Origin: Callorhinus ursinus
Taxonomy: Eukaryota; Chordata; Mammalia; Carnivora; Otariidae
Assembly: GCF_003265705.1 (NCBI RefSeq)
Contig: NW_020312968.1
Span: forward strand, 3,780,935 to 3,844,934
Reading direction: 5' to 3'
Length of the DNA: 64,000 nt
A program made the position numbers and the translations under genes. Of the stretch, positions 47,830 through 59,360 are shown one piece after another. Below the pieces are notes generated by a model. It made no database searches, was not told the DNA's origin, and saw nothing but the letters and a program-made list of their open reading frames with translations. Within the stretch, counting starts at the first letter, position 1. Every line of letters begins with the position of its first letter.

Positions 47830-48400
47830 TCATTTAAAAAATATTTTTATCAAGCTCTTACTCTATTCTGGTCACTCTACTACGGGCTCGGACACTGTCC
47901 CTACCCTCAAGTCCTTCAAGTCTTGTCTGTGTGACCGACAAGCAATTTCACAAAAACACCTGTTTAGCATTATAATCAGGGTTGCCAGGGTATGGTGGGA
48001 ACGTGGAACCTAGTCAGGGGCAAGAGAAGAAAGGCTGAGCGCACTTCCTAGAGGAAATGGCATTTCAACTGAGCTCCCAAATAGGAGCTCACTGAGCCAG
48101 AGGGCAAGCAAGGGATGGAGAGGATGTGCTCATTTGGGGGAAGGGTAAAGAATAATCAAAGAGAGATTTGAGCGGTAAAGGAACTTAAAGAAATTTGGCA
48201 CTGCTGGAGTATAAAGACGGGAGAGGGGACACGGATGAGAAAAAATGGAATGAGATAAGAATGCAGAGGTACGCTGGGGCCAGACCGTAAATGTTCTTAT
48301 GAGCCATGTTTGTTTGTTTTGTTTGAGTTGTATCACAATTCAATGTAAAATCACTGAAGGGTTTTAAGATAGGGATTAACACGGTTTGGATGTCTAAAAC
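47830..48400 (+). mobile_element. Ancient interspersed repeat (L2-like, tentative)
   Basis: Blocks such as cagagggcaagcaagggatg, tacgctggggccagaccgta and 'gaagggttttaagatagggatt' follow the order of the same old repeat type seen at 39720-40260. The name is uncertain. Confidence 0.4.
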
Positions 48401-48413
48401 GCATCTCAAACTG

Positions 48414-48617
48414 GGGGCGCCTGGGTGGCTCAGTCAGTGGAGCACCTGACTTTTGGTTTCGGCTCAGGTCATTATCTCGGGGTCCTGTGATTGAGCCCCG
48501 GGTCGGGCTCTGCACTCAGCACAGAATCTGCTTGTCTCTCTCCCTCTGCTCCTCCCCATGCTTTCTCTCTCTCTCTTATAAATACAATCTTAAAAAAACA
48601 AAACAAAAAAAACTTAC
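48414..48617 (+). mobile_element. Can-SINE, full length
   Basis: It has the gggcgcctgggtggctcagt head, the older 'gggctctgcactcagcaca' body variant, a CT-rich region and an interrupted A tail. The flanks ctcaaactg at 48405-48413 and 48618-48626 are the target duplication. Confidence 0.94.
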
Positions 48618-48769
48618 CTCAAACTGAACTCCCAAGAAAAACACTTGATTTCTCCCTTCTGGCTCTTACAAAGCCGTTCAGACCCAGGGTTTTCCACATC
48701 CCCCACGCAAGTTCATAGCATCTGTGGCTCCTCTCCTTCTCTATAAACACCTGTCAGCAGATCCTTCAA

Positions 48770-49620
48770 AAGAAATCTGAAACCTCACCTCTTCCCACCA
48801 TCTTCAAGGCTACACAGTGACTCAATCTACTATTCCCTCTTACTCCTCTACAGTCTGTTTTCTATACAGCAGTAAAGTGATCACTGTAAACTAAGTCAGA
48901 TGTATTCTCAATAAACATCCTCAATCATTCTCAAGTTCCAATGACTTTCCCTCACAGTTTCAATAACATACCAAGTCCATTCCATGGCCTAACGTGAAAC
49001 CATCCCCCTGATCTCTTACTCATTCTATTCCACTAACCACCCTTTTCCATGCCAACCCCACACCTATCCCAAGGCTTTGCTACTTGCTCTTCTCCGACAC
49101 TTCCTCAGATATCCACACGGCTCCCTCTCTGATGTTCAACTATTACCTCCCGAGAGAGGCTGTCCCTAATCCATCTATCTGAAATAGCATTCTGTGCCAC
49201 TCTCTACCCTTGACTCTGACTTCATTTTCGTCATAGCACTCCTAACTACTGTATCATATATCAACTCGTCTCCTTTTTTTTTTTTTAAGATTTTATTTAT
49301 TTATTTGAGAGAGAATGAGAGATAGAGAGCACGAGAGGGAAGAGGGTCAGAGGGAGAAGCAGACTCCCTGCTGAGCAGGGAGCCCGAGGCGGGACTCGAT
49401 CCCGGGACTCCAGGATCATGACCTGAGCCGAAGGCAGTCGCTTAACCAACTGAGCCACCCAGGCGCCCATATATCAACTCGTCTCCTTATCACATGTCTC
49501 CCACACCAGATGATAAAGGTCCATGAAGGCAGTCATTTTGCCTTATTGATTTTTGTATCCACAGAGTCTACCACATAGTAGAAAGTCAGTCACTGGATGC
49601 CAATTAAATGAACATTTAGT
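48770..49620 (+). mobile_element. L2 3'-end copy, split by a Can-SINE
   Basis: This is a typical L2 3' tract: 'tatcccaaggctttgctacttgc', 'acttcctcagatatccacacg', 'gatgataaaggtccatgaaggcag', and the end ccacatagtagaaagtcagt leading to an attaaatgaac terminus. The antisense Can-SINE at 49276-49467 interrupts it cleanly. Confidence 0.7.
49276..49467 (-). mobile_element. Can-SINE, full length, antisense, with 21-bp target duplication
   Basis: On the minus strand it has the gggcgcctgggtggctcagt head, the arctoid-type body block and an (AAAT)n tail. Positions 49255-49275 recur perfectly at 49468-49488, so the insertion is recent. The host sequence is the L2 copy at 48770-49620. Confidence 0.96.
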
Positions 49621-49624
49621 TTTA

Positions 49625-49980
49625 AGAAGTCACAGAGGGTCCTACAGAACATGAAGGAAAGCATGAAGACCAATTAATTGGGAGACAGCGGTATGAAGGA
49701 GAGAGGACAGTGGTCTGGATTAGCAGGAACAGGAGAAACTACAGGATGTGATCTATCATAGGCATCCTAAATATTTGTTGTTAAGTAACAATGAGTGAAT
49801 GTGGTGAGAGAGAGAAGAATCAAGAACCGTCAGATGTGTGGCTCAGACTACATAGCAAATGGTAGGATCACTTATTGAGAAAAGCAAGACGGGAAGAAAT
49901 TTGGTTAGGGAATGAAAATATTGACTTCAGTTCTAGAAATATGGAAATTACAGTGACATCCACATAGGAGTAACCCATAA
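49625..49980 (+). mobile_element. Ancient interspersed repeat fragment (tentative)
   Basis: Purine-rich blocks (gaggacagtggtctggatta, gagagagagaagaatcaaga, 'tggaaattacagtgacatcc') resemble later parts of the repeat at 47830-48400. The two pieces could be one element opened by the L2 between them. Low confidence. Confidence 0.35.
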
Positions 49981-50224
49981 CAATTGGATATGTGGATCTC
50001 AAGTTTCTTTCTGCTCAGATCCACAAGTGAATTCTTCCTACAATATTCGCATTATGTTATTTCCCATCTCAAATCTTTTTCATGTCTGTAAAACGCTAAC
50101 ATCTTCACGCCTCAAATCACTCCACAATCTGGCAGTGAACACACTGTCTGGTGCCATTTATTGCCCCAAAGTTAAACAATGCCTAAGGGCAGCATATACT
50201 GTGTAAATTTGACGGTCTGAGTAA

Positions 50225-50730
50225 GATCTGGGGTCATTACCAGAGGTGTTTGAAGCTAAAATGGACACAATTCTCCACCACTCCCCACACCCAGGGCACT
50301 TGGAATTCCTCCCATCAAGCTATGAGGTTACTACTTCCCCCCTTCAATTTCCGGCTGGCTTGGTGACTTGCTTTGGCCCCTAAGAAGGTAACAGAAGTGA
50401 CAGCGCTCCAGTCCCACACCTCCCACACTCTTTCTCTTGTCATCCTTCCCGGTGGCATGTGAAAAGCGAAGGGGACCTGTTACAAGATGAGTGACCACAC
50501 TGAAGAGATCAAAGCTGTCCCAGTTAAAGCCATGCCAGACTCTCCAGTCCCCAGCAGACCCAGAATGGTTCACGGAGGCATGAGTGACCCCACATGAAAC
50601 CAGAGAGTGGCTCAGCTGGGCTCAGCCCCAACGGAGGACAGGGAGAATCATAAATCTAATAAATAGCTGTGTTTTTAAACCACAAAGTTTTGAGAGTGGT
50701 TTTTAGGCAGCAAAAGCTAACTAACAGATG
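50225..50730 (+). mobile_element. Ancient LTR-like repeat (family not determined)
   Basis: The end 'aataaatagctgtgtttttaaaccacaaag', then 'aggcagcaaaagctaac', resembles the 3' end of a common old mammalian repeat (aataaatggttgttttaagccactaag...gcagcaatagataac). I cannot name the family with confidence. Confidence 0.4.
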
Positions 50731-51601
50731 AAGTTATCAGTCTGAGGGAAGTAGGCCAAACCCAGAAAGGTAGGAGAAAATCAGAGCATTCAGTTGGCAA
50801 AACTTACGTGGAAGAGAAGAAGGGTTGTCTGCATCTTCGGGGAGGAACAGCCGCGAGGCTACATAAATGTATCACATATGGGATCCTAACACGAATCCTG
50901 GGATCGCTGTGCATTTGTTCGAAATTTCCCTTCACAGAGCCCAGCATTTCCCTGCTCCCTCTCTTCAGCACTCACACCAGCAATCTCTGATTATATATGG
51001 GTTTTCTTTTCGCAGTGAAATGACAAGACTCTTGAAGTACTAGAGCCTGTATTCCGTGTTTTTGTAACCTCTAGAGTTCACAGTAAAAATACTCAATAAT
51101 TTGTAAGTTTGTATTTATTGAAGCGAGAAGGCAGAAGTAAACTCTGGGTAAAATGCAGAAGATAATCTACACGCTTAAGCCATGTTATGCAGGTAGCAGG
51201 TAATAGAAAAGATTCAAGTGGGGTCTAGACACCTCTGTCTTCCGCACACGGGCTCCTAAGAGGGCACAACTGCTGATTCAACTTTGCCAATGGGAAGATT
51301 CAAGAAACAGCACAGGAAATGCGCAGGGACTGAAGGCTTCATGAGGAATCATAGGAGAAGAGAAGAAGACATTCATGTAGGGGCACTGATTATGCTAATG
51401 GGCCACTGATGATGTTCAGTAGTCCTGGCAGAAGGATTCAGAAGAGAGACGACACAGGGACAGGTGTGCTATTGTCCCCTGACAGGCCCGGCAGGAGAGG
51501 AGCTCGGGGTGCAGGTCCGTTTCCTTCCAACCGACACATGGCATAATGGAAGCAAACACTTCTCGACTCTTCCCTGGTTTTTAGTCAACGGCTCAATTTT
51601 A

Positions 51602-51809
51602 TTTTTATTTTTTTTAAAGATTTTATTTATTCATTTGACAGAGAGAGAGAGAGAGAGAGTAAGAGAGGGAACACAAGCAGGGGGAGTGGGAGAGGGAGAA
51701 GTGGGCCTCCCGCAGAGCAGGGAGCCCGACGCAGGGCTCGACCCCAGGACCCTGGGATCATGACCTGAGCTGAAGGCAGACACTTAACAACTGAGCCACC
51801 CAGGTGCCC
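51602..51809 (-). mobile_element. Can-SINE, full length, antisense
   Basis: On the minus strand it has the ggggcacctgggtggctcag head, a tRNA-like body, the 'gctccctgctctgcggg' block, a CT tract and an (AAAT) tail. The flanks ctcaatttta at 51592-51601 and 51810-51819 are the target duplication. Confidence 0.95.
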
Positions 51810-51819
51810 CTCAATTTTA

Positions 51820-53854
51820 ATATTGTCTTGCCTTCTGGTCATGAGGTAAATTCTTCCATGAGTTGAGGAAAAACTCAGTTTTACTAAATGACTTTCTTCC
51901 TGGCTGACTGTGAATCAAGAACCTAGGATTCGTGATACACTACTCTTTCCCCAAATGGCTCAATTAGTAAATTAGTAAGTTGTGTGTACTTAAGGATGAT
52001 CTCAATTATAATGTTTTCCCTAAGTGCCTATAAAGCCAAGAAACAATTCCTATGTTGGAACTCATGAAAATGAACTTTATAAGCAATGGGGTTGCATTAT
52101 TTAATAATTATGCAAACATCAATAAGAAGCAAGCCTCATTCTTTTCTAAAATGTAATTTCTTTGTTTACATTGTGTACAAAATTCTGCTGGCATAGAACT
52201 CTTCACCCTCTTAGTCTCTATGCACAAATCTGGCTCAGAAACTCTGGACTACTTTTTTTCCACCAAGATCCCAGGAAGAGGAGTTAAGAAAGTGCAGGAC
52301 TTTTCCCCCTGATGTGAGCAGAATGTAGTAATAAGCATAACCAACTGACTTCAGAACTCAAGTGCTCCACCTTTTATCTTTTCACAAATTGCAAAAGAAA
52401 TTTTGAGGAAAAACAGAAAACAATTATTTCTAATATTGGAGACACTTAAGGTCAGGGAAGAAGAATCTGAGTATCATTTGAAGATATTTAAACACAACCT
52501 TACTCACAGGTCATGTCTCGTCATTAATATTATTTCACGAATGGCAATATTCTCATGACAAATAATGGTAGAGGCAGCTATGTTTAAGATGGGGGGAAAA
52601 ATCCATTTTTTCAATTGAAAAAAATAATGAAGAACAGGGATAAACTTATACGAGATCCTCCCAAATCCTCGGCATTCTGCAGTGAGGTTTGACCACATCA
52701 TCAATTTCTCTTACATAGATGTGTGGATGTATGGATGGACAAAGGACGGACAGATAGGAAAACAAACAGACAATACACTCAGGGGACCTTCCAAGTCCTA
52801 CCACACTTTGACTTCCGTCAAACTTCTGATGAAGGATGTGCCCCTTTCCAGGACTCTGCAGAACTCTGGAACAGTAAAAGCTACTTCAACTTCACTAAGC
52901 TCCCAAAATTCTCATAGATTAGATGCTCCCAAAGGATGTTAGACCGAGTCACCAAAATGATGCATATGCAGAAGGAAGAGGGTACAGGAGAATGGGAGAG
53001 GAACAGAGAATCAAGTCCACACAATAGTGAAGCCACGCGTATTCAATTGATGTCTAGAACTATTATATAAGCCCCTCCCCTTCCAGAGTAAAAACCCCTT
53101 GAACTTTCCTAATAAAACCCAAGCTTAACTTGTTAAAATTTAACATACAGACCAGCAGAAGTTCAGTCTTAAACATGAACAGCTGTTCGTTGCCCTAATT
53201 TTTGTCTCAAGAAAAGGCACTGAAGTAGATGCCGTCAAAGGACAAGTAAGACTTCACCAAGTCTGTAATTCCCAAATCTGTGGGAATTATATATAAAAAT
53301 TAATGGGATGTGGAATTTCAAACAGCCTTTTTGGATTCTTAACTTTGTTTCTCTCTGGATAGGAGATTACTGACTGAACTTTCTGAACATTCTCAAGTCT
53401 CTGAAGGGTTTCGCCACACCCTTTAATAAGTCATTACTTCAAATACATTTATTTCTACAAGAAACCTGCAGTAATTGTGGTAGAGAAACTCCCAAAAGAC
53501 GGAATAATAATATCAGTGTGTCAAATTCTTATTCTTAAAAATCAAGCAATCATATCAGGAGAGAGAGGGCGGTCAAGACCCACATGGTTATAACCAGTTG
53601 CTGACAAAAATCGCAATTCCCCTTTGCTTTCCCACTAACAAAAACAGCCCGTGTCGACACCCACACATCTTTTCTTTTTCCTAGTAACATGAATTCTCCA
53701 AGTATAATCTAGTCTTTATGCATTTATATAATCAAGAAATAGGCTTGGTATATACAATGGAACCAAACAAGTATGCTGCTTAGAAAAAGAGAAAAATCGT
53801 TAGTATCAATAAATGCAGGTTGTATTGTCAATTTTTTCTTTCTCCTACATGGTG
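51820..53854. other. Intronic sequence, nothing recognised
   Basis: No named repeat, RNA gene or exon-like block was found. A short tggatg/ggac-rich patch at 52720-52750 is low complexity only. Confidence 0.45.
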
Positions 53855-54200
53855 TAAACCAACTGCCCCAAAACTTAACAGCTGAAAACCTAACTACTAT
53901 GGCTCATCACAGTGCTGTGTTCGATGAGGGTCAGCTGGGTGGTTCTCACTAGGGCCTCTCGTTCAGTTGCCGGCAGATATCCCTGGGACTATAGGCCCCT
54001 GAAGGCTCGACTGATGTGGAAATTTAAGATAGCTTCCTTATTCACGTGAACAGCTGGAGAATTTTCAACCTTATCTGTAAGATTTGGTTATTATTTAGTT
54101 ATTAAGGTCTATTTGTCCCAGTTGGGTTATCTCCAAGTCCTTCTGAAGGACATCGATCTATTGTGTAATGACACTATCCCATAACAGCTAGAGGAATGGC
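53855..54200 (-). mobile_element. Ancient LTR-like repeat fragment (family not determined)
   Basis: aactgccccaaaacttaaca, then 'gatgagggtcagctgggtggttctc', is the start of a common old mammalian repeat usually seen as ccccaaaacttagtggctta. It is probably the inverse orientation of the type at 50225-50730. Tentative. Confidence 0.4.
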
Positions 54201-54299
54201 AGATCCATGATACCATTTCCCTACAGCTGTTAACTGTCAAAACATTTTTTTTCATTCACTTATGTTCTATTAGCTTGTTTTTAACTTCCCAACCAATCC

Positions 54300-54480
54300 T
54301 AACTAAATGTTTTCTGGATGCCGAGTCTTCACCAGCGAATAAGAAAACAGGGTCTGGCCTTCACCAAGTTTCAAGCTGGAGCAGGCAGATTATAAACAGA
54401 CAAATGAGACAAACAGCATAATTAGAGATTATGGTAATAGTTACAGGGGAAATAAAAGATTTTGGAAACCATCAAGGGAA
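54300..54480 (+). mobile_element. Ancient interspersed repeat fragment (L2-like, tentative)
   Basis: The stretch tctggatgccgagtcttcac, then 'gcagattataaacagac', then 'gattatggtaatagttacagggg', parallels the start of the repeat at 39720-40260. Confidence 0.35.
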
Positions 54481-56722
54481 ATGTGCTATTAAATGTATAC
54501 ACTCAGTTTTTTACAGTTTTGCTATTATTGAGCTGACCTTTACTCAACGAACACAGAAACTTCATTTTGAAGAGACGTTTATGAAGATGAGGCAATAAAC
54601 CCCAGCCTTAAAAGAGCAAGCGAGAGCAAAATTGAGGTTCCAGACCTATTGCCATTTAAAATTAAAAAAACAAAAGCAAAACACAAACCATTTCAAATAC
54701 AAATTTAAAAACAAAAAATTTCCAAAGTCAAAAAACCCCCAGCAACGTAGAGTGTAAAATATGTTATTACGGTGATGGATCCACAGAAAAATAAATCTAT
54801 TTTTACCACCAAGTAAAAACAATCTCGCCTTTGACAATCAACAAAATCAATTCAGCTAGCTACCGAAAAGCCCACTTTAACATTGTTCCTTCTAGACTGA
54901 GTAAAAATAATTGTCCAAATCTACCTGATGTCTTTGCTTTCAATGTCCACTTAAAGTTGTAAATTAGAATAAAATCTACAAAGTTCCTTGTAAGGACCAT
55001 GAACCATTTTGCTTGGACAGGTCAATAATATATCTAGTGCTTCCTCCACTGTGGCAAGCAGCAGATGCTTCAGAAAAGATGAAGGATTCCATAATATATT
55101 TGATGAGCTACTCAATAAAGAAACCCACGGAAAAGATTGCTTCTTCGACCTGGTGAAGATTCTCTCCAGACCCTGAAGTATAATGAGCAAGAAAACAAAG
55201 TCATTTTTATCCTACACCAGCAAGTGTAATTGCAAATGTTTTTCTTACTAATAAAAAAAAAAAGTCGAATCCTTTCAAGAATCTAACCAAGCAACTTGCT
55301 TTAATAGCATCCCACAGAATTTCTTCGCTTGGAGAAAAATAATAATTCTGGGAAAGCGCTATACAAACACAGTAGTACATCTTCATTTTCAGGGCATGGG
55401 CACCGAACCTTTTCTGTAGCAACTCTTATCACGGCATAGTCGGGGTAAAGTAGAACACTGCTCCTGTAACACAGGTCACTTTTTCCCCCCATTTATTAAT
55501 GGGTGGAATGTTGAGTCAGTTAAATTCAACACTAGTGTTTGCACTTTCCACGGACACACGGGCCAGGACTACACAACATTACTCACGACACAGTTTCCCA
55601 AATGTCTGTTGTCATTTCTACCTACCCAATTAGCAAGCTCTTCGTGGGGGACTAATATAAATACTTCACGGTTGGTCCCAAACATCCCGATGGCCAAAAG
55701 TGGTTATGTTTCCACCTTTGATTTAGGGGAGAGATTTCCAACGTTGAGAGAGTGGAGAAAGATCTTAAAAGATGTTGAATTGGCATTAAAGAGATTCAAA
55801 GAGCTGCTCGGCGGACAGGACAGAAAACCTACCCCTCTCCATATTTTCAGTAGGAGGGAAGAAGAGGCCAATAAACAGTAAAGTGACAGGTCACAGGTCC
55901 CAAAAGCCTGGGAACTAAAACAAACAAAAAACAAAACTTCCTATAAAAAGATGGGTTTAACCTATAAAATTCCGGCACTTACTTTCTAGTTGGAATGAGT
56001 TTGTATTAACTTGGAATTTTTCAACTACAAAGAAAAGAACACCTAATGAATCATAGTCAGAAAGGTATTTAATTACTACTCAAGCAATCAGGTACTAGGG
56101 GATTCCATGTTTGGTGTAGCAGCTTAATGGTATCATTAAGGAACCAGGCTCTTGCCTGCTCAGCCACCATGCTTAGCTGACCTCTGCCCCCTGAAAGTGC
56201 CTCCTGGTTGCAAGACAACTGCCACAGCTTCACATCTGACATCCCTCACCAGTATCCCATGCAGGAAGGAAAGAAGGAAGTCACAAAAAGCTTTTCCTCA
56301 CAAGAGAAAGAAGCCCCTCAGTATCAGATCCATCCTTTGACCCATCCTTAACTTGACATACTAAAAAGTTATTCACAATTTATCTGAATTATTATTTATC
56401 AAATTTCACTAGGTTTCCTATATTTTTATTAGCTAAATCTGGCAAGCTTTAATACCACAAGTCTAATAGAAGGAAACTCTGTGGAATGATAATAACTTGT
56501 CTCTTACTGATTATGATGTCTCCTAGTTTAACCAACTGCCTCTGTGTTTCCGAGAGAAGAATGAAAATTGCTAGAGTAGGAATGCAAAGAGAAGAAAAAA
56601 TACAGTGTTCCATTTTCTTCATATACAGAATAGGCTCTGAGAATCTAATGCTGGTTTGACTAGGATAATGAAAACCACCTAAACTGTAATCTCTTCATGC
56701 TGTCTTCAAAAAACACATATGT
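54481..56722. other. Intronic sequence, nothing recognised
   Basis: No repeat or exon is supported. The 90-codon frame at 55609-55881 has no recognisable domain and no splice or promoter context. Confidence 0.45.
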
Positions 56723-58116
56723 TCATCAAAAATCTCCCAACAAACAAAAGCCCAGGGCCAGATGGCTTCCCAGGGGAATTCTATCAGACATTTCAAGAAG
56801 AATTAATACCTATTCTCCTGAAACGGTTCCAAAAAATAGAAATGGAAGGAAAACTTCCAAACTCATTTTATGAGGCCACCATTACCTTGATCCCAAACCA
56901 GACAAAGACCCCATCAAAAAGGAGAATTACAGACCAATATCCTTGATGAACATGGATGCAAAAATTCTCACCAAAATACTAGCCAATAGGATCCAACAGT
57001 ACATTAAAAGGATTATTCACCACGACCAAGTGGGATTTATCCCTGGGCTGCAAGGCTGGTTCAACATCCGCAAATCAATCAACGTGATACAATACATTAA
57101 CAAAAGAAAGAACAAGAATCATATGATCCTCTCAATAGATGCAGAAAGAGCATTTGACAAAGTACAGCATCCTTTCTTGATCAAAACTCTTCAGAGTATA
57201 GGGATAGAGGGTACATACCTCAATATCATAAAAGCCATCTATGAAAAACCTACAGCGAGTATCATTCTCAATGGGGAAAGGCTGAGAGCCTTTCCCCTAA
57301 GGTCAGGAACGCGGCAGGGATGTCCACTCTCACCACTGCTATTCAACATAGTATTAGAAGTCCTAGCCACAGCAATCAGACAACAAAAAGAAATCAAAGG
57401 CATCCAAATCGGCAAAGAGGAAGTCAAACTCTCACTCTTTGCAGATGATATGATACTGCATGTGGAAAACCCAAAAGACTCCACCCCAAAACTGCTAGAA
57501 CTCATACAGGAATTCAGTCAAGTGGCAGGCTATAAAATCAATGCACACAAATCAGTGGCATTCCTATACACCAACAACAAGACAGAAGAGAGACAAATCA
57601 AGGAGTCGATCCCATTTACAAGTGCACCCAAAACCATAAGATACCTAGGAATAAATTTAACCAAAGAGGCAAGGGATCTGTACTCAGAAAACTATAAAAT
57701 CCTCATGAAAGAAATTGAAGAAGACACAAAGAAATGGAAAAACGTTCCATGCTCATGGATTGGAAGAACAAACATTGTGAAGATGTCAATGCTACCTAGA
57801 GCAATCTACACATTCAATGCAATCCCCATCAAAATACCATCCACTTTTTTCAAAGAAATGGAACAAATAATCCTAAAATTTGTATGGAACCAGAAGAGAC
57901 CCCGAATAGCCAGAGGAATCTTGAAAAAGAAAAGCAAAGCTGGCGGCATCACAATTCCAGACTTCAAGCTCTACTACAAAGCTGTCATCATCAAGACAGT
58001 ATGGTACTGGCGCAAAAACAGACACCTAGATCAATGGAACAGAATCGAGAGCCCAGAAATGGACCCTCAACTCTATGGTCAACTAATCTTCGACAAAGCA
58101 GGAAAGAATGTCCAAT
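56723..58116 (+). mobile_element. Young L1 internal fragment (ORF2 RT region), cut at both ends
   Basis: This 1394-bp segment aligns with 12178-13569 of the other young L1. By hand I count roughly fifty substitutions plus a 1-bp and a 3-bp indel, about 96% identity. It begins in mid-ORF2 (tcatcaaaaatctcccaac) and stops in mid-ORF2 (aagaatgtccaat). There is no C terminus, no 3' UTR, no poly(A) and no target duplication that I can see. The left flank is gcaatgcaaagagaag-type unique sequence, and the right flank (58117 onward) is A-rich old sequence. The usual end point of target-primed insertion is therefore missing. Confidence 0.95.
56728..58116 (+). pseudogene. L1 ORF2 reverse-transcriptase segment with one 1-bp deletion
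   Basis: The frame reads [20 protein letters not shown], then breaks at about 56896 where cccaaaccag replaces cccaaaaccag (one A lost). It is then open to the end of the L1 and on into flanking DNA until 58223. RT motifs are present: PISLMN-type lead-in, [46 protein letters not shown] and FADD at 57438-57449. The last 35 codons before the stop at 58223 are not L1-derived. No promoter or start supports expression. Confidence 0.92.
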
Positions 58117-59200
58117 ATCCATGCAAGGTTTCTACAAGAACAAAATATGAAGTGAATCAAAACATTCCAGCTTATAGAACTCCTGCTCAAAAATCTGCAA
58201 CAGAACAAAACTGTAACACCTGAACCCAAATGAAACACACTAAAATAGAACCTGCAGATATGAGAATATAGCTTTTAAATTAAAAATTTAAAAGCCTATG
58301 GACAGGAAAAAAATCCAGAAAGATGTGAAACTAGTGTTGACTAAAACCCTGGAAATAAATCAAAGATGAAACTATATTAAAAATAATAATTAAATTACAA
58401 AGTCTCCAGCAGAGAATGGATTCAACTGAAGCTATAATCAGGAGCACTGAAAAAAAGCATGAATATATAAAAAGAACAAAACAAAAAACAAAGTCGAGGT
58501 CAAAAGGATCCAAGGGCAAGTAACTAATAAAGAAAATAGGCAAAGAAGATCCAATATATTTACAACGGTGTCTAATTTTTAACAATACTCTAAAAGAAAA
58601 AATCTGTGTCTCTGGATCAAAAAAGAGAGAGAGAGAGAGACAGGGAGAGAGAGCAAAGAGTCAATTAGCAAGGTAAAAAAAACCATCAAGGTGTCCTTCA
58701 AGGGTCAAGGCTACAAATATTATTTTATATAATTAAGAACTTAGGGAGTACTACACTAATAAATCCTTTCTAGGTGGTGTAGCAAAGGGTATGCTTCATC
58801 CAACCAAAACACGACTGGCAAAAGAACTGATGATGACCATGAAATATATTTAATTGTAAATATTACACTAAAAGCAAAGGTAGGAACAAGCATGGAAGAA
58901 AAGTAATTTTATGGTACATGTTCTGACAAAGCAGGAGAAATGAACTTAGAATGGAAGAAGAAAAAAATTGGAATGGTAAAATAGAATAATGAATAATTGA
59001 ATAGGTAAAAGTTGAAGAATATCCTTTAAAGCGGACAATCCAAATACAGAAGCCTAAGTGAGGAAAAAAGGAACTGAGAGCATATAAACGTTATTTGTAA
59101 TAATCACGAAAATAATAGAAACCTTCCCCAAAGCCAGAAGTTATTTTAAAAGAGCAAAAACAAACCATACAAGGAAACACAATAAAAATAACCCAATACA
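58117..59200 (+). other. A-rich intronic sequence, possibly old L1/HAL1-like
   Basis: The plus strand is strongly A-rich with no long open frame. The composition suggests an eroded LINE in sense orientation, but I found no diagnostic motif. A short (GA)n lies at 58624-58645. Confidence 0.3.
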
Positions 59201-59204
59201 GATT

Positions 59205-59360
59205 AAATACATATGTATGTATGTATATATATATATATAAAGTAACATACATATATGTATATAAAATGTATACTTGTAAAATATGTGTATAGACATATGT
59301 ACATATTACATACTTATGTATGTATATAAATGTACATGTATATTATAGATATATAGAGGC
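59205..59360 (+). repeat. AT-rich (TATG/TA)n low-complexity tract
   Basis: About 150 bp is made almost only of ta, tg and ca steps (for example tatgtatgtatatatatata). It is partly self-complementary. Confidence 0.85.

Noticed and set aside
55609..55881. 90-codon frame
   Set aside because: No domain, no conservation signal visible; consistent with chance.
58117..58223. Possible fusion protein of L1 RT with downstream sequence
   Set aside because: The 35 extra codons are just flanking DNA read to the next stop; there is no start, promoter or splice evidence.
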